Source: Bacteroidaceae bacterium
GTDB taxonomy: Bacteria; Bacteroidota; Bacteroidia; Bacteroidales; Bacteroidaceae
DNA: 41,181 nucleotides
Direction: 5' to 3'
NCBI GenBank assembly: GCA_017555845.1
Contig: JAFZFO010000024.1
Span: 1-41,181 of the forward strand
Both the position numbers and the translations under genes were made by a program. The notes below the pieces were generated by a model. It had not been told where the DNA came from and searched no databases. It saw only the letters and a program-made list of their open reading frames with translations. Numbering within the stretch: position 1 is the first letter of the stretch; every line of letters starts with the position of its first letter. Shown here piece by piece: positions 34,416-41,181 of the stretch.

Positions 34416-35294
34416 ATGCTATCTATCCTCATTCCCGTCAAGAACTTCGACTGCAGCAGACTGATTACAGAACTCCACAGACAAGGTGAAGTTCTGGGAT
34501 TTCCTTACGAAATTCTGGTAGCCGAGGATGGGACAGAGAGCACGCTACTCCATTTGAATGAGAAGGCAGACACACTTCCCCGCTGCCGAAGGATAGTAAA
34601 AAAAAGCAACATCGGACGTGCAGGCATACGCAACCTGCTGGCAGCAGAAGCGCAATACCCGTACCTCATATTCATTGACTGCGATGCTGTTGTCGAAAAA
34701 AACGACTTTTTGGCGACATACGCCACAGCCATGCAGAGCCACGAGGTTGTATGCGGTGGCCTGTACCATGCAGAAACCATTCCAAACGCACTATGCACAT
34801 TACGCTATAGGTACGAAAAGGAAGCCGACAGGACACGTGATGCAAAGACACGCAACAAAGCCCCATACGATAGGTTCACATCATTCAACTTTGCAATAGA
34901 AAAGAAACTTTTCAATTCAATTTTATTTGACACATCAATAACAAGATACGGATACGAGGATGTACTTTTCGGCAAAGAACTTGAAAAGCGCAGAATCAAC
35001 ATACTTCACATAGAAAACAGACTGTTGCACAGCGGTCTCGAAGAAAACGCCACATTCCTGTCAAAAACAGAACAGGCACTCAGGACCCTTGCCGAAATAG
35101 AAGACAAGATCAACAGAACACCGCTGCTTGACACAGCCAAACGACTGGAGAAGCTACACTTGAAATGGCTATTCATGACATATTGGAAATTGAACAGGAA
35201 GCGTCTGAAGAAGAATCTCCTCGGGGAATCCCCCTCACTCACTAAATTCAGTATATACAAACTTGGGTATTACATTTCATTGAGCCGGCATTGA
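34416..35294 (+). CDS. Family 2 glycosyltransferase (GT-A fold)
   Basis: The 292-residue protein begins MLSILIPVKNFDCSRLITEL, the usual GT2 opening strand. The nucleotide-binding region holds EILVAEDGT and IGRAGIRNLL, and the metal-binding DxD-type motif is FIDCDAVV. A later RYGYEDVLFG segment supplies the ED catalytic-base motif of this family. It should transfer a sugar from a nucleotide donor; donor and acceptor cannot be read. There is no membrane helix at the start; the C-terminal 60 residues are very basic (KLNRKRLKKN), suggesting membrane association. It stands alone between fhs and glnS, away from any glycan gene cluster. Confidence 0.88.
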   Translation: MLSILIPVKNFDCSRLITELHRQGEVLGFPYEILVAEDGTESTLLHLNEKADTLPRCRRIVKKSNIGRAGIRNLLAAEAQYPYLIFIDCDAVVEKNDFLATYATAMQSHEVVCGGLYHAETIPNALCTLRYRYEKEADRTRDAKTRNKAPYDRFTSFNFAIEKKLFNSILFDTSITRYGYEDVLFGKELEKRRINILHIENRLLHSGLEENATFLSKTEQALRTLAEIEDKINRTPLLDTAKRLEKLHLKWLFMTYWKLNRKRLKKNLLGESPSLTKFSIYKLGYYISLSRH

Positions 35295-35308
35295 AAGCCG
35301 GCTTTTTT
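35283..35308 (+). terminator. Intrinsic terminator overlapping the glycosyltransferase stop
   Basis: AGCCGGC (35283-35289) pairs with GCCGGCT (35297-35303) around a 7-base loop and is followed by TTTTTT. The stop codon (35292-35294) lies in the loop. Confidence 0.85.
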
Positions 35309-35340
35309 ACGCCCTGAAGTATTTAAAACGACGCCAACGG

Positions 35341-35370
35341 TTTGTTTTAAAGAAAAAAGAGTTATTTTTG
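35341..35370 (+). promoter_or_regulatory. glnS promoter (TTTG-N18-TATTTTTG)
   Basis: A perfect TTTG (35341-35344) and a perfect TATTTTTG (35363-35370) are 18 bases apart. Transcription would begin near 35377, about 52 bases before the glnS ATG. Confidence 0.75.
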
Positions 35371-35428
35371 TAAATTGAAATCATAGATTTCATCAAACAA
35401 CGATTATAAACACTAAAACAATATAGCA

Positions 35429-37171
35429 ATGTCAGAAATCAACGAAACTGAAAAAAGCGAGAAAAAGAGCATCAGTTTTATCGAGCAGATTATAGTCAAC
35501 GACCTTGAGAAAGGCAAGAACGGAAGCAAGGTACAGACACGTTTCCCACCCGAACCGAACGGTTATCTTCATATTGGCCACGCAAAGGCAATATGCATGG
35601 ACTTCGGTATGGCACAGAAATATGGCGGTATATGTAACCTGCGTTTCGACGACACCAACCCCACAAAGGAGGATGTTGAGTACGTAGACGCTATTATGGA
35701 GGATATCAAATGGCTCGGTTTTGATTGGGCGAACGTATACTACGCTTCGGACTACTTTGACCAGCTTTGGGATTTTGCCATCAAGCTCATCAAGGAGGGC
35801 AAGGCATATATCGACGAGCAGACAGCCGAGCAGATTGCCGAACAGAAAGGTACTCCTACACAGCCCGGTACAAACAGTCCATACCGTGACCGCCCCATCG
35901 AGGAGAGCCTTGAGTTGTTCCAGAAAATGAACACCGGGGAGATTGAGGAGGGAAAGATGGTTCTTCGTGCCAAGATTGACATGGCAAGCCCCAATATGCA
36001 CTTCCGCGATCCAATCATCTACCGCGTAGTAAAGGCTGCACACCACCGTACAGGCGAAAAGTGGAAGGCATACCCAATGTATGACTTCGCACATGGCCAG
36101 AGCGACTACTTCGAGGGCGTCACACACTCATTGTGTACACTTGAGTTCGTACCTCACCGCCCACTCTACGACCTGTTCGTTGACTGGGTAAAGGACGGCA
36201 AAGACCTTGACGACAACCGTCCACGCCAGTACGAATTCAACAAACTCAACCTCAACTACACACTCATGAGCAAGCGCAACCTGCTCATTCTTGTAAAGGA
36301 GGGATTGGTAAACGGTTGGGACGACCCACGCATGCCGACACTCTGCGGTTTCCGCCGTCGTGGATATTCACCTGAATCAATCAGGAACTTTGTTGACAAG
36401 ATCGGTTACACCACATACGATGCACTCAACGACTTCGCACTGCTCGAGAGTGCCGTACGCGAGGACTTGAACAGCCGCGCAACACGCGTTTCAGCAGTCA
36501 TCAACCCTGTAAAGCTCACAATTACCAACTACCCTGAGGAGCAGGTGGAGGAGCTCACAGCCATCAACAACCCCGAGCGCCCCGAGGACGGCACACACAC
36601 CATCGAGTTCTGCCGCGAGCTTTGGATTGAACGCGATGACTTCATGGAGGATGCTCCAAAGAACTATTTCCGCCTCACCCCGGGCCGCGAGGTACGCCTC
36701 AAAAACGCATACATCGTGCTTTGCACAGGCTGCAACAAGGACGAGAACGGCAACGTCACCGAGGTTCTCTGTGAATACATTCCACAGACAAAGACCGGCG
36801 AGGCCGATGCGAACCGCAAGGTAAAGAGCACAATCCACTGGGTCAGCCGCCGCCACTGTCTCAATGCCGAGGTACGTCTCTACGACCGCTTGTGGAGCGC
36901 AGAGAACCCACGCGACGAGATGGCCGCAATACGCGAAGCAAAGAACTGCGACGCATTGACAGCCATGAAGGAGATGATCAACCCCGATTCACTCAAGGTA
37001 CTCAAGGATTGCAAGGTGGAGAAATATCTTGCAGAGCGCAAACCGCTCGACTACCTGCAGTTCCAGCGCATCGGTTACTTCAACATTGACCCTGCGTCAA
37101 CAGCAGAGAGCCTCATCTTCAACCGCACCGTTTCATTGAAGGATACCTGGAACAAGCTCAAAGGGAAATAA
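35429..37171 (+). CDS. glnS: Glutamine--tRNA ligase
   Basis: The class I synthetase charges tRNA-Gln directly with glutamine. The 580-residue protein has the GlnRS-specific opening TRFPPEPNGYLHIGHAKAI with HIGH at 48-51, the RFDDTNP strand, and the KMSKS-like loop LMSKR (279-283). The C-terminal anticodon-binding beta-barrels follow (NYFRLTPGREVRLKNAYIVL and QFQRIGYFNIDPAS). The FPPEPNG form and LMSKR indicate GlnRS rather than GluRS. No YqeY-like extension is present. A TPR gene begins 24 bases after its stop, with no terminator between, so the two are probably co-transcribed. Confidence 0.96.
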   Translation: MSEINETEKSEKKSISFIEQIIVNDLEKGKNGSKVQTRFPPEPNGYLHIGHAKAICMDFGMAQKYGGICNLRFDDTNPTKEDVEYVDAIMEDIKWLGFDWANVYYASDYFDQLWDFAIKLIKEGKAYIDEQTAEQIAEQKGTPTQPGTNSPYRDRPIEESLELFQKMNTGEIEEGKMVLRAKIDMASPNMHFRDPIIYRVVKAAHHRTGEKWKAYPMYDFAHGQSDYFEGVTHSLCTLEFVPHRPLYDLFVDWVKDGKDLDDNRPRQYEFNKLNLNYTLMSKRNLLILVKEGLVNGWDDPRMPTLCGFRRRGYSPESIRNFVDKIGYTTYDALNDFALLESAVREDLNSRATRVSAVINPVKLTITNYPEEQVEELTAINNPERPEDGTHTIEFCRELWIERDDFMEDAPKNYFRLTPGREVRLKNAYIVLCTGCNKDENGNVTEVLCEYIPQTKTGEADANRKVKSTIHWVSRRHCLNAEVRLYDRLWSAENPRDEMAAIREAKNCDALTAMKEMINPDSLKVLKDCKVEKYLAERKPLDYLQFQRIGYFNIDPASTAESLIFNRTVSLKDTWNKLKGK

Positions 37172-37195
37172 CAAGCCACAGCAACAGGCAAAGGA

Positions 37196-38617
37196 ATGAA
37201 TTACGACAAAGGATATTTTGAATCACCCGAGTTCCGCGAACTGCTTGCCAGATATGAGAAATCCACAAAATTGGGAATTGGTTCATATTTTGGCATAGAC
37301 GAGTTCGTGGACCTGTTGTCGTATTACCTGTCGGTTGACAAGAGCGACGATGCTGCTGCGGTACTCGATGCCGCAAGACGCCTGCATCCCGCAGCACCCG
37401 AAAACACAAAGATGGGAATCAAGCTGTTGTTATACAACGGCGAGCCCGAGAAGGCACTTGCATTGTTCAACGAGCTCAAATACATAGACGAGACCGAAAT
37501 GCTTACCATAAAGGCCGAGATCATGGTTGCATTACGGGATTTCAAGCAGGCACACGACATAGCGATAGAACTGTTGCAGAAATCGGCACCCGGACAGGAA
37601 AGTGTATACGAGGGCCTGGAGATTCTGCTTGACTGCGGTTTTGCACACGATGCACTCGAGATATGTGAAACAGCCTTGAAAGTTGCGCCTCAACAGATCA
37701 GCCTTCACGAAGTAAAGGCCGAATGTCTCATTGAGCTGCAGCGCATCAACGAGGCCGTCAAGATATACAACGAGTTGCTCGACAACAACTCCTACTCCAC
37801 ATTCTATTGGGAACAGTTAGGTCACATCTACTACATGGTCAAGAAGTATGGCAAGAGTCTCGAGTGCTTTGAATATGAGAGCGCAATCAATGAGGACATC
37901 GAGTATGCCTACATGATGCAGGCATACTGCTATTACTACCTGCGCGACTACAAAGCTGCCAAAGAACTGTTCGGTACCCTCGCCAAGAAGTACAGCAATA
38001 CAGTGACTCCCATATTCTACATCGGCCTATGCCACTACCACGAAGGCGCACATGAAGATGCACTCAACGCTTTTGACATCGCCATAAACAACGCACAAGA
38101 AGGCACCATCGCCATGATGTTGGCAAGAATAAACAAAGCCATGCTGCTTGACATGATGGGTGAACATTCAGTTGCAGATGACGCCATGTCAATGGCACTG
38201 CTCATGCACCCCGACAATATGAAACAGTTGGTACTTACAGGAAACCACTTCTACGAACTGCGCGACAAGGAGAATCTCACTTTCGACGACATGAACATCG
38301 TAGAGACAAAGGAGTGGAGTACCGAGGAGACACTGTACAGGCTTGGCGTGCACCTGGTAAACCACAGACACCTGATACTTGCAAAGAGAGTCTTGAGATA
38401 CTGCCGTGACTTGAGTTATGACAAGGCTGACATCGACGCCTACCTTGCCTATATATTATGGAACACAGGCAGAAAAGAAGAAGTGCCGCAAGCCATAGAG
38501 AGCGCACTCGACGGCCGTTCAAACATACTGTTCGAACTGTTTGACATCCCATACAATGCCAATATGAGTTCTACAGAGTTCATAAGCCAAGCAACAAGAA
38601 AAGAGAGCGATGCCTAA
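37196..38617 (+). CDS. Tetratricopeptide-repeat protein downstream of glnS
   Basis: The 473-residue protein is built almost wholly of TPR-type helix pairs, for example 'ALALFNELKYIDETEMLTIK', 'YWEQLGHIYYMVKKYGKSLE' and 'YAYMMQAYCYYYLRDYKAAK', running from about residue 30 to 430. There is no signal peptide or membrane helix, so it is likely cytoplasmic. TPR arrays bind partner proteins; no partner or enzyme motif can be named. It follows glnS closely and ends in a hairpin, so it should share the glnS promoter. Confidence 0.9.
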   Translation: MNYDKGYFESPEFRELLARYEKSTKLGIGSYFGIDEFVDLLSYYLSVDKSDDAAAVLDAARRLHPAAPENTKMGIKLLLYNGEPEKALALFNELKYIDETEMLTIKAEIMVALRDFKQAHDIAIELLQKSAPGQESVYEGLEILLDCGFAHDALEICETALKVAPQQISLHEVKAECLIELQRINEAVKIYNELLDNNSYSTFYWEQLGHIYYMVKKYGKSLECFEYESAINEDIEYAYMMQAYCYYYLRDYKAAKELFGTLAKKYSNTVTPIFYIGLCHYHEGAHEDALNAFDIAINNAQEGTIAMMLARINKAMLLDMMGEHSVADDAMSMALLMHPDNMKQLVLTGNHFYELRDKENLTFDDMNIVETKEWSTEETLYRLGVHLVNHRHLILAKRVLRYCRDLSYDKADIDAYLAYILWNTGRKEEVPQAIESALDGRSNILFELFDIPYNANMSSTEFISQATRKESDA

Positions 38618-38630
38618 AGCACCGCTCTCT
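38602..38630 (+). terminator. Hairpin at the end of the TPR gene
   Basis: AGAGAGCG (38602-38609) pairs with CGCTCTCT (38623-38630), with a TGC/GCA pair inside the loop. The stop codon at 38615-38617 lies within the loop. Only a weak T-rich tract (CTATTTC) follows. It could also serve the convergent manC gene. Confidence 0.6.
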
Positions 38631-38661
38631 CTATTTCAACATACACGAAAGAAGCCTAACA

Positions 38662-39726
38662 CTATTTTTCCTCGGAGAACTCCTTGATTCTATTCTCCTC
38701 TGACATTTTGCATACCAGCAGATTACCCTCGTTCTCTGCAACAATGCAGTCATTGACACCAATTACCACGACATCCTTCATTCCTCTGGTATTCACGATA
38801 CAATTGTGCGAATCGGTGAATCTGACATTGCCACCCAAAGCCGCATTACCATTCATATCCTTCTGGACATTACAGTAGAGCGACATCCAGGTACCTAAGT
38901 CACTCCAGCCGAAGTTCGAGGGGAATACAAATATTTCATCAGCGCGCTCCATGATTGCATAATCAACAGATATGCTGCGACATTCGGGGAAACGGGCATT
39001 GACCTGCTCCTGTTCCTCGACTGTGTAATAATAGGGCAACAAGGACTCAAATACCGACGCTATCGGTGACTGATATATCCTGAATGCATTGACTATTGTT
39101 GAGACATTCCAAATGAAAATGCCCGAATTCCAATAGAAATTATTTTTGGCAATGTAAGCCTGAGCTATCTCCAACGATGGCTTTTCCTTGAAAGAGTCAA
39201 CACGGAACACCTCTTTGTTGGCCAAAGATGAAGCACCAAGTACGGCTTCAATGTAACCGAAGCCGGTCTCTGGACGGGTCGGTTTTATTCCAAGGGTAAG
39301 AATGGCATCAGAGTCGGCAACAAAATTGAGTGAAGACTTGATCACACGCTGGAATTCTGGGACATCGGCAACAAAATGGTCACTTGGAGTAACAACCATG
39401 TTTGCGTTAGGGAAACGTTTCTTTATTTTCCATGCTGCATATGCAATGCAAGGTGCTGTATTACGACGGCAAGGCTCCTTCAATATATTCTCTTCCTTTA
39501 TCATTGGGAGCTGTTCCTTTACCATTGGAGCATATTTTTCAGATGTAAGCACCCATATGTTCTCCACAGGACAGATTCCCGCAAAACGGTCGACCGTAAG
39601 CTGCAACAATGACTTGCCACATCCCAGGACATCAATAAACTGTTTGGGACAATCTGCGGTACTCATAGGCCAGAAACGGCTGCCTACTCCACCCGCCATA
39701 ATCACTACATGGTTGAGACTTGCCAT
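38662..39726 (-). CDS. manC: Mannose-1-phosphate guanylyltransferase
   Basis: The enzyme makes GDP-mannose from mannose 1-phosphate and GTP. The 354-residue protein has the nucleotidyltransferase signature MAGGVGSRFWPMS (10-22) with PKQF (27-30), then VTPSDHFVAD, the EKP segment in DSFKEKPSLE, and WNSGIFIWN. It lacks the C-terminal phosphomannose isomerase domain of bifunctional ManC proteins. GDP-mannose feeds surface glycans and GDP-fucose. It diverges from the WecA-like gene across a 247-base gap with promoters on both strands, which fits a role in polysaccharide synthesis. Confidence 0.93.
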   Translation of the reverse strand: MASLNHVVIMAGGVGSRFWPMSTADCPKQFIDVLGCGKSLLQLTVDRFAGICPVENIWVLTSEKYAPMVKEQLPMIKEENILKEPCRRNTAPCIAYAAWKIKKRFPNANMVVTPSDHFVADVPEFQRVIKSSLNFVADSDAILTLGIKPTRPETGFGYIEAVLGASSLANKEVFRVDSFKEKPSLEIAQAYIAKNNFYWNSGIFIWNVSTIVNAFRIYQSPIASVFESLLPYYYTVEEQEQVNARFPECRSISVDYAIMERADEIFVFPSNFGWSDLGTWMSLYCNVQKDMNGNAALGGNVRFTDSHNCIVNTRGMKDVVVIGVNDCIVAENEGNLLVCKMSEENRIKEFSEEK

Positions 39727-39793
39727 ATTTATTTGCTAATGAATTTAAACAAAGCGCACTGTTGTTTTGTTATCCAACAAGGTAAAACAAATG

Positions 39794-39825
39794 CAAATTT
39801 ATATAAAAACGCGGAACAACACAAC
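39794..39825 (-). promoter_or_regulatory. manC promoter (GTTG-N20-TAAATTTG)
   Basis: On the minus strand GTTG (39825-39822) and a perfect TAAATTTG (39801-39794) are 20 bases apart. Predicted start of transcription is near 39787, leaving a leader of about 60 bases. Confidence 0.55.
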
Positions 39826-39937
39826 ATCGTAAAGGATTTATTCAAAAATCATTACGGACAAACGACTTAATCAACATGATACATTAACAAAAACAAAGAA
39901 AAGATTCCAAAAATGTTTTATATAGAAAATTATTAAC

Positions 39938-39945
39938 TAACTTTG
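39938..39945 (+). promoter_or_regulatory. -7 element for the WecA-like gene
   Basis: TAACTTTG is a perfect -7 box 28 bases before the ATG at 39974. The -33 position reads TGTT, a poor match. The rest of the 247-base gap between manC and this gene is AT-rich with no other feature I can support. Confidence 0.5.
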
Positions 39946-39973
39946 TAAAAATTGTATCTACAACTTTTCAGCT

Positions 39974-41149
39974 ATGTCAAGTATGTCAAACATCCAACAT
40001 ATCGTACTACCAATACTGCTTGCCTTTTTAGGTACACTATGGATGCACCCGAAAGTTCTTAAGATAGCAATACTGAAGAACCTTGTCGACAACCCCGATG
40101 CAAGAAAACTGCAGCGTAACCCCGTGCCGGTAATGGGCGGAATTGCCGTATTCTTTGGAATAGCAATTGGTCTGTGCAGTTCGCCGACGATTTTCAATAG
40201 CGCAAACACATTCATGCTCATATCGGCAATGTTGGTTATGCTGTACACCGGAACAATCGATGACATCATCAGGCTTTCACCCAACATCCGTTTTATCATA
40301 GAAATAATCGTAATTGCATGGCTGATGTTTGCCAGCGAGTCATCAATAAACTGTTTCTGGGGACTATGGGGCGTCGGTAGCATTCCCCAATGGACGGCAT
40401 ACATACTCACAATCGTCGCAGCTGTCGGCATAATCAACGCAATCAACCTCATAGACGGTGTAAATGGTCTTTCATCCGGATTCTGTTTCATGTCATCGGT
40501 ACTTTTTGCAATATTTTTCCACACAACCGGGAACCCGGTCATGACAACACTTGCTCTATCCGCAGCAGGAGCCATAATTCCATTCTTCCTGCATAACGTA
40601 TTCGGACAAAGCACCAAGATGTTCATTGGCGATGGAGGAACACTTGTGATAGGAACCATGATGGCAATGTTTGTAATGAACATCCTTGATGTGAATTCAG
40701 GCAGCATCGCGCTTGCAGCAAAGGGTCTGGGCCTTATACCATTTAGTTTGGCAGTACTCTCCATCCCTGTTTTCGACACATTGCGTGTCATGTCAACCCG
40801 CATCATAAACAAAAAATCGCCATTCCATGCAGACAAGACCCACCTGCATCACATGTTCATTGATTTAGGTTTCTCACACACAGGAACAACCATTTCCATC
40901 CTGTCACTGAATTTCCTCATTGTTGCGGCATGGTTTGTTGCATATAAGTTGGGTGCCTCTATTGATGTTCAATTATACATTGTAGTTGCATTGAGCTTCA
41001 TAGCAACATTCGGTTTCTACTGGTTTGCAAAACGACAGATAGAACTCAATACAGAATGCCTCAAGACATTCCAAAGCATAGCAAAGGCACTGCACATTGA
41101 AAAGAAAGGCATTTGGTACACCATACAACGCATAATAGACAAACTATAA
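39974..41149 (+). CDS. WecA/MraY-type undecaprenyl-phosphate glycosyl-1-phosphate transferase
   Basis: The 391-residue membrane protein starts glycan assembly by moving a sugar phosphate (often GlcNAc-1-P) from a UDP-sugar to undecaprenyl phosphate. Catalytic motifs are visible: the paired aspartates TIDDII (D96, D97), NLIDGVNGL (158-166), the metal-binding MFIGDGG (D220), and the cytoplasmic loop HADKTHLHH (285-293), which matches the HADRxHxHH pattern of the WecA/Rgp branch rather than MraY. About ten hydrophobic segments span the protein. After the last helix comes a short cytoplasmic tail (about 345-391). The gene diverges from manC and may begin a polysaccharide locus beyond the window. 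Only 32 bases follow its stop and hold nothing recognisable. Confidence 0.92.
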   Translation: MSSMSNIQHIVLPILLAFLGTLWMHPKVLKIAILKNLVDNPDARKLQRNPVPVMGGIAVFFGIAIGLCSSPTIFNSANTFMLISAMLVMLYTGTIDDIIRLSPNIRFIIEIIVIAWLMFASESSINCFWGLWGVGSIPQWTAYILTIVAAVGIINAINLIDGVNGLSSGFCFMSSVLFAIFFHTTGNPVMTTLALSAAGAIIPFFLHNVFGQSTKMFIGDGGTLVIGTMMAMFVMNILDVNSGSIALAAKGLGLIPFSLAVLSIPVFDTLRVMSTRIINKKSPFHADKTHLHHMFIDLGFSHTGTTISILSLNFLIVAAWFVAYKLGASIDVQLYIVVALSFIATFGFYWFAKRQIELNTECLKTFQSIAKALHIEKKGIWYTIQRIIDKL

Positions 41150-41181
41150 GCGGAATATCCATACAAGAAGGCGGGCTGCAT

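Noticed and set aside
39958..40836. A 292-codon open frame antisense to the WecA-like gene
   Set aside because: The plus strand carries all WecA catalytic motifs, and the antisense translation is low-complexity Met/Ile/Pro-rich.
1..41181. A defence system, prophage, CRISPR array or conjugative element
   Set aside because: Apart from the IS end at the left edge, every gene fits core metabolism, envelope or information processing, and no repeat arrays, integrases or phage genes were seen.

Overview
The window is a chromosomal segment from a member of the Bacteroidales (Bacteroidota), most likely a gut species; I cannot fix the genus. The evidence is: -33/-7 promoters of the Bacteroidota type (TTTG, about 18-21 bases, TAnnTTTG, often with a TTCG variant); almost no Shine-Dalgarno sequences; an N-succinylornithine carbamoyltransferase; a second, GTPase-defective-looking EF-G; lipoproteins with short SxxC-type lipoboxes; a DUF4827 protein next to glmM; and a sialidase. 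It is dense, mostly housekeeping sequence. No stretch over 300 bases lacks a gene, and I see no tRNA, rRNA or CRISPR array.

Layout. 1-139: the end of an IS3-family-like insertion sequence with the first 31 codons of its orfA. 178-3701: EF-G2 (fusA2, minus) divergent from hemW (plus). 3738-4626: a two-gene module of a small winged-helix regulator and a membrane protein with overlapping ends. 4814-6877: glmM with a DUF4827 lipoprotein gene upstream. 7006-11300: a minus-strand run rpe, comEC, nrnA, small lipoprotein. 11454-13529: secreted GH33 sialidase. 13602-18378: nfo, a PiT-type phosphate transporter and an outer-membrane porin, all minus. 18534-20773: AraC regulator, SIMPL-domain protein, DoxX protein (plus). 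20811-26195: argF' and a giant TamB-like protein (minus). 26441-31133: SLC13-type permease, then a compact operon of a sigma-54-type activator, lptE, a TPR protein and secG. 31262-34269: rarA and fhs (minus). 34416-38617: a family 2 glycosyltransferase, then glnS with a TPR gene (plus). 38662-41149: manC (minus) divergent from a WecA-like initiating glycosyl-phosphate transferase (plus), possibly the edge of a surface-polysaccharide locus.

Themes. Envelope building recurs: glmM feeds UDP-GlcNAc, LptE and TamB serve the outer membrane, SecG serves export, ManC and WecA start glycans, and the porin with PiT may form a solute route. DNA and nucleotide upkeep is represented by nfo, rarA, nrnA and comEC. 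Metabolism is represented by rpe, fhs, argF' and hemW, and translation by EF-G2 and GlnRS.

I found no clearly new multi-gene system. The points most worth a second look are the catalytically altered EF-G2 with its long leader, a TamB gene whose membrane anchor lies upstream of any ATG, GTG or TTG, a sensorless sigma-54 activator built into the lptE-secG operon, and a hairpin touching the doxX start codon.
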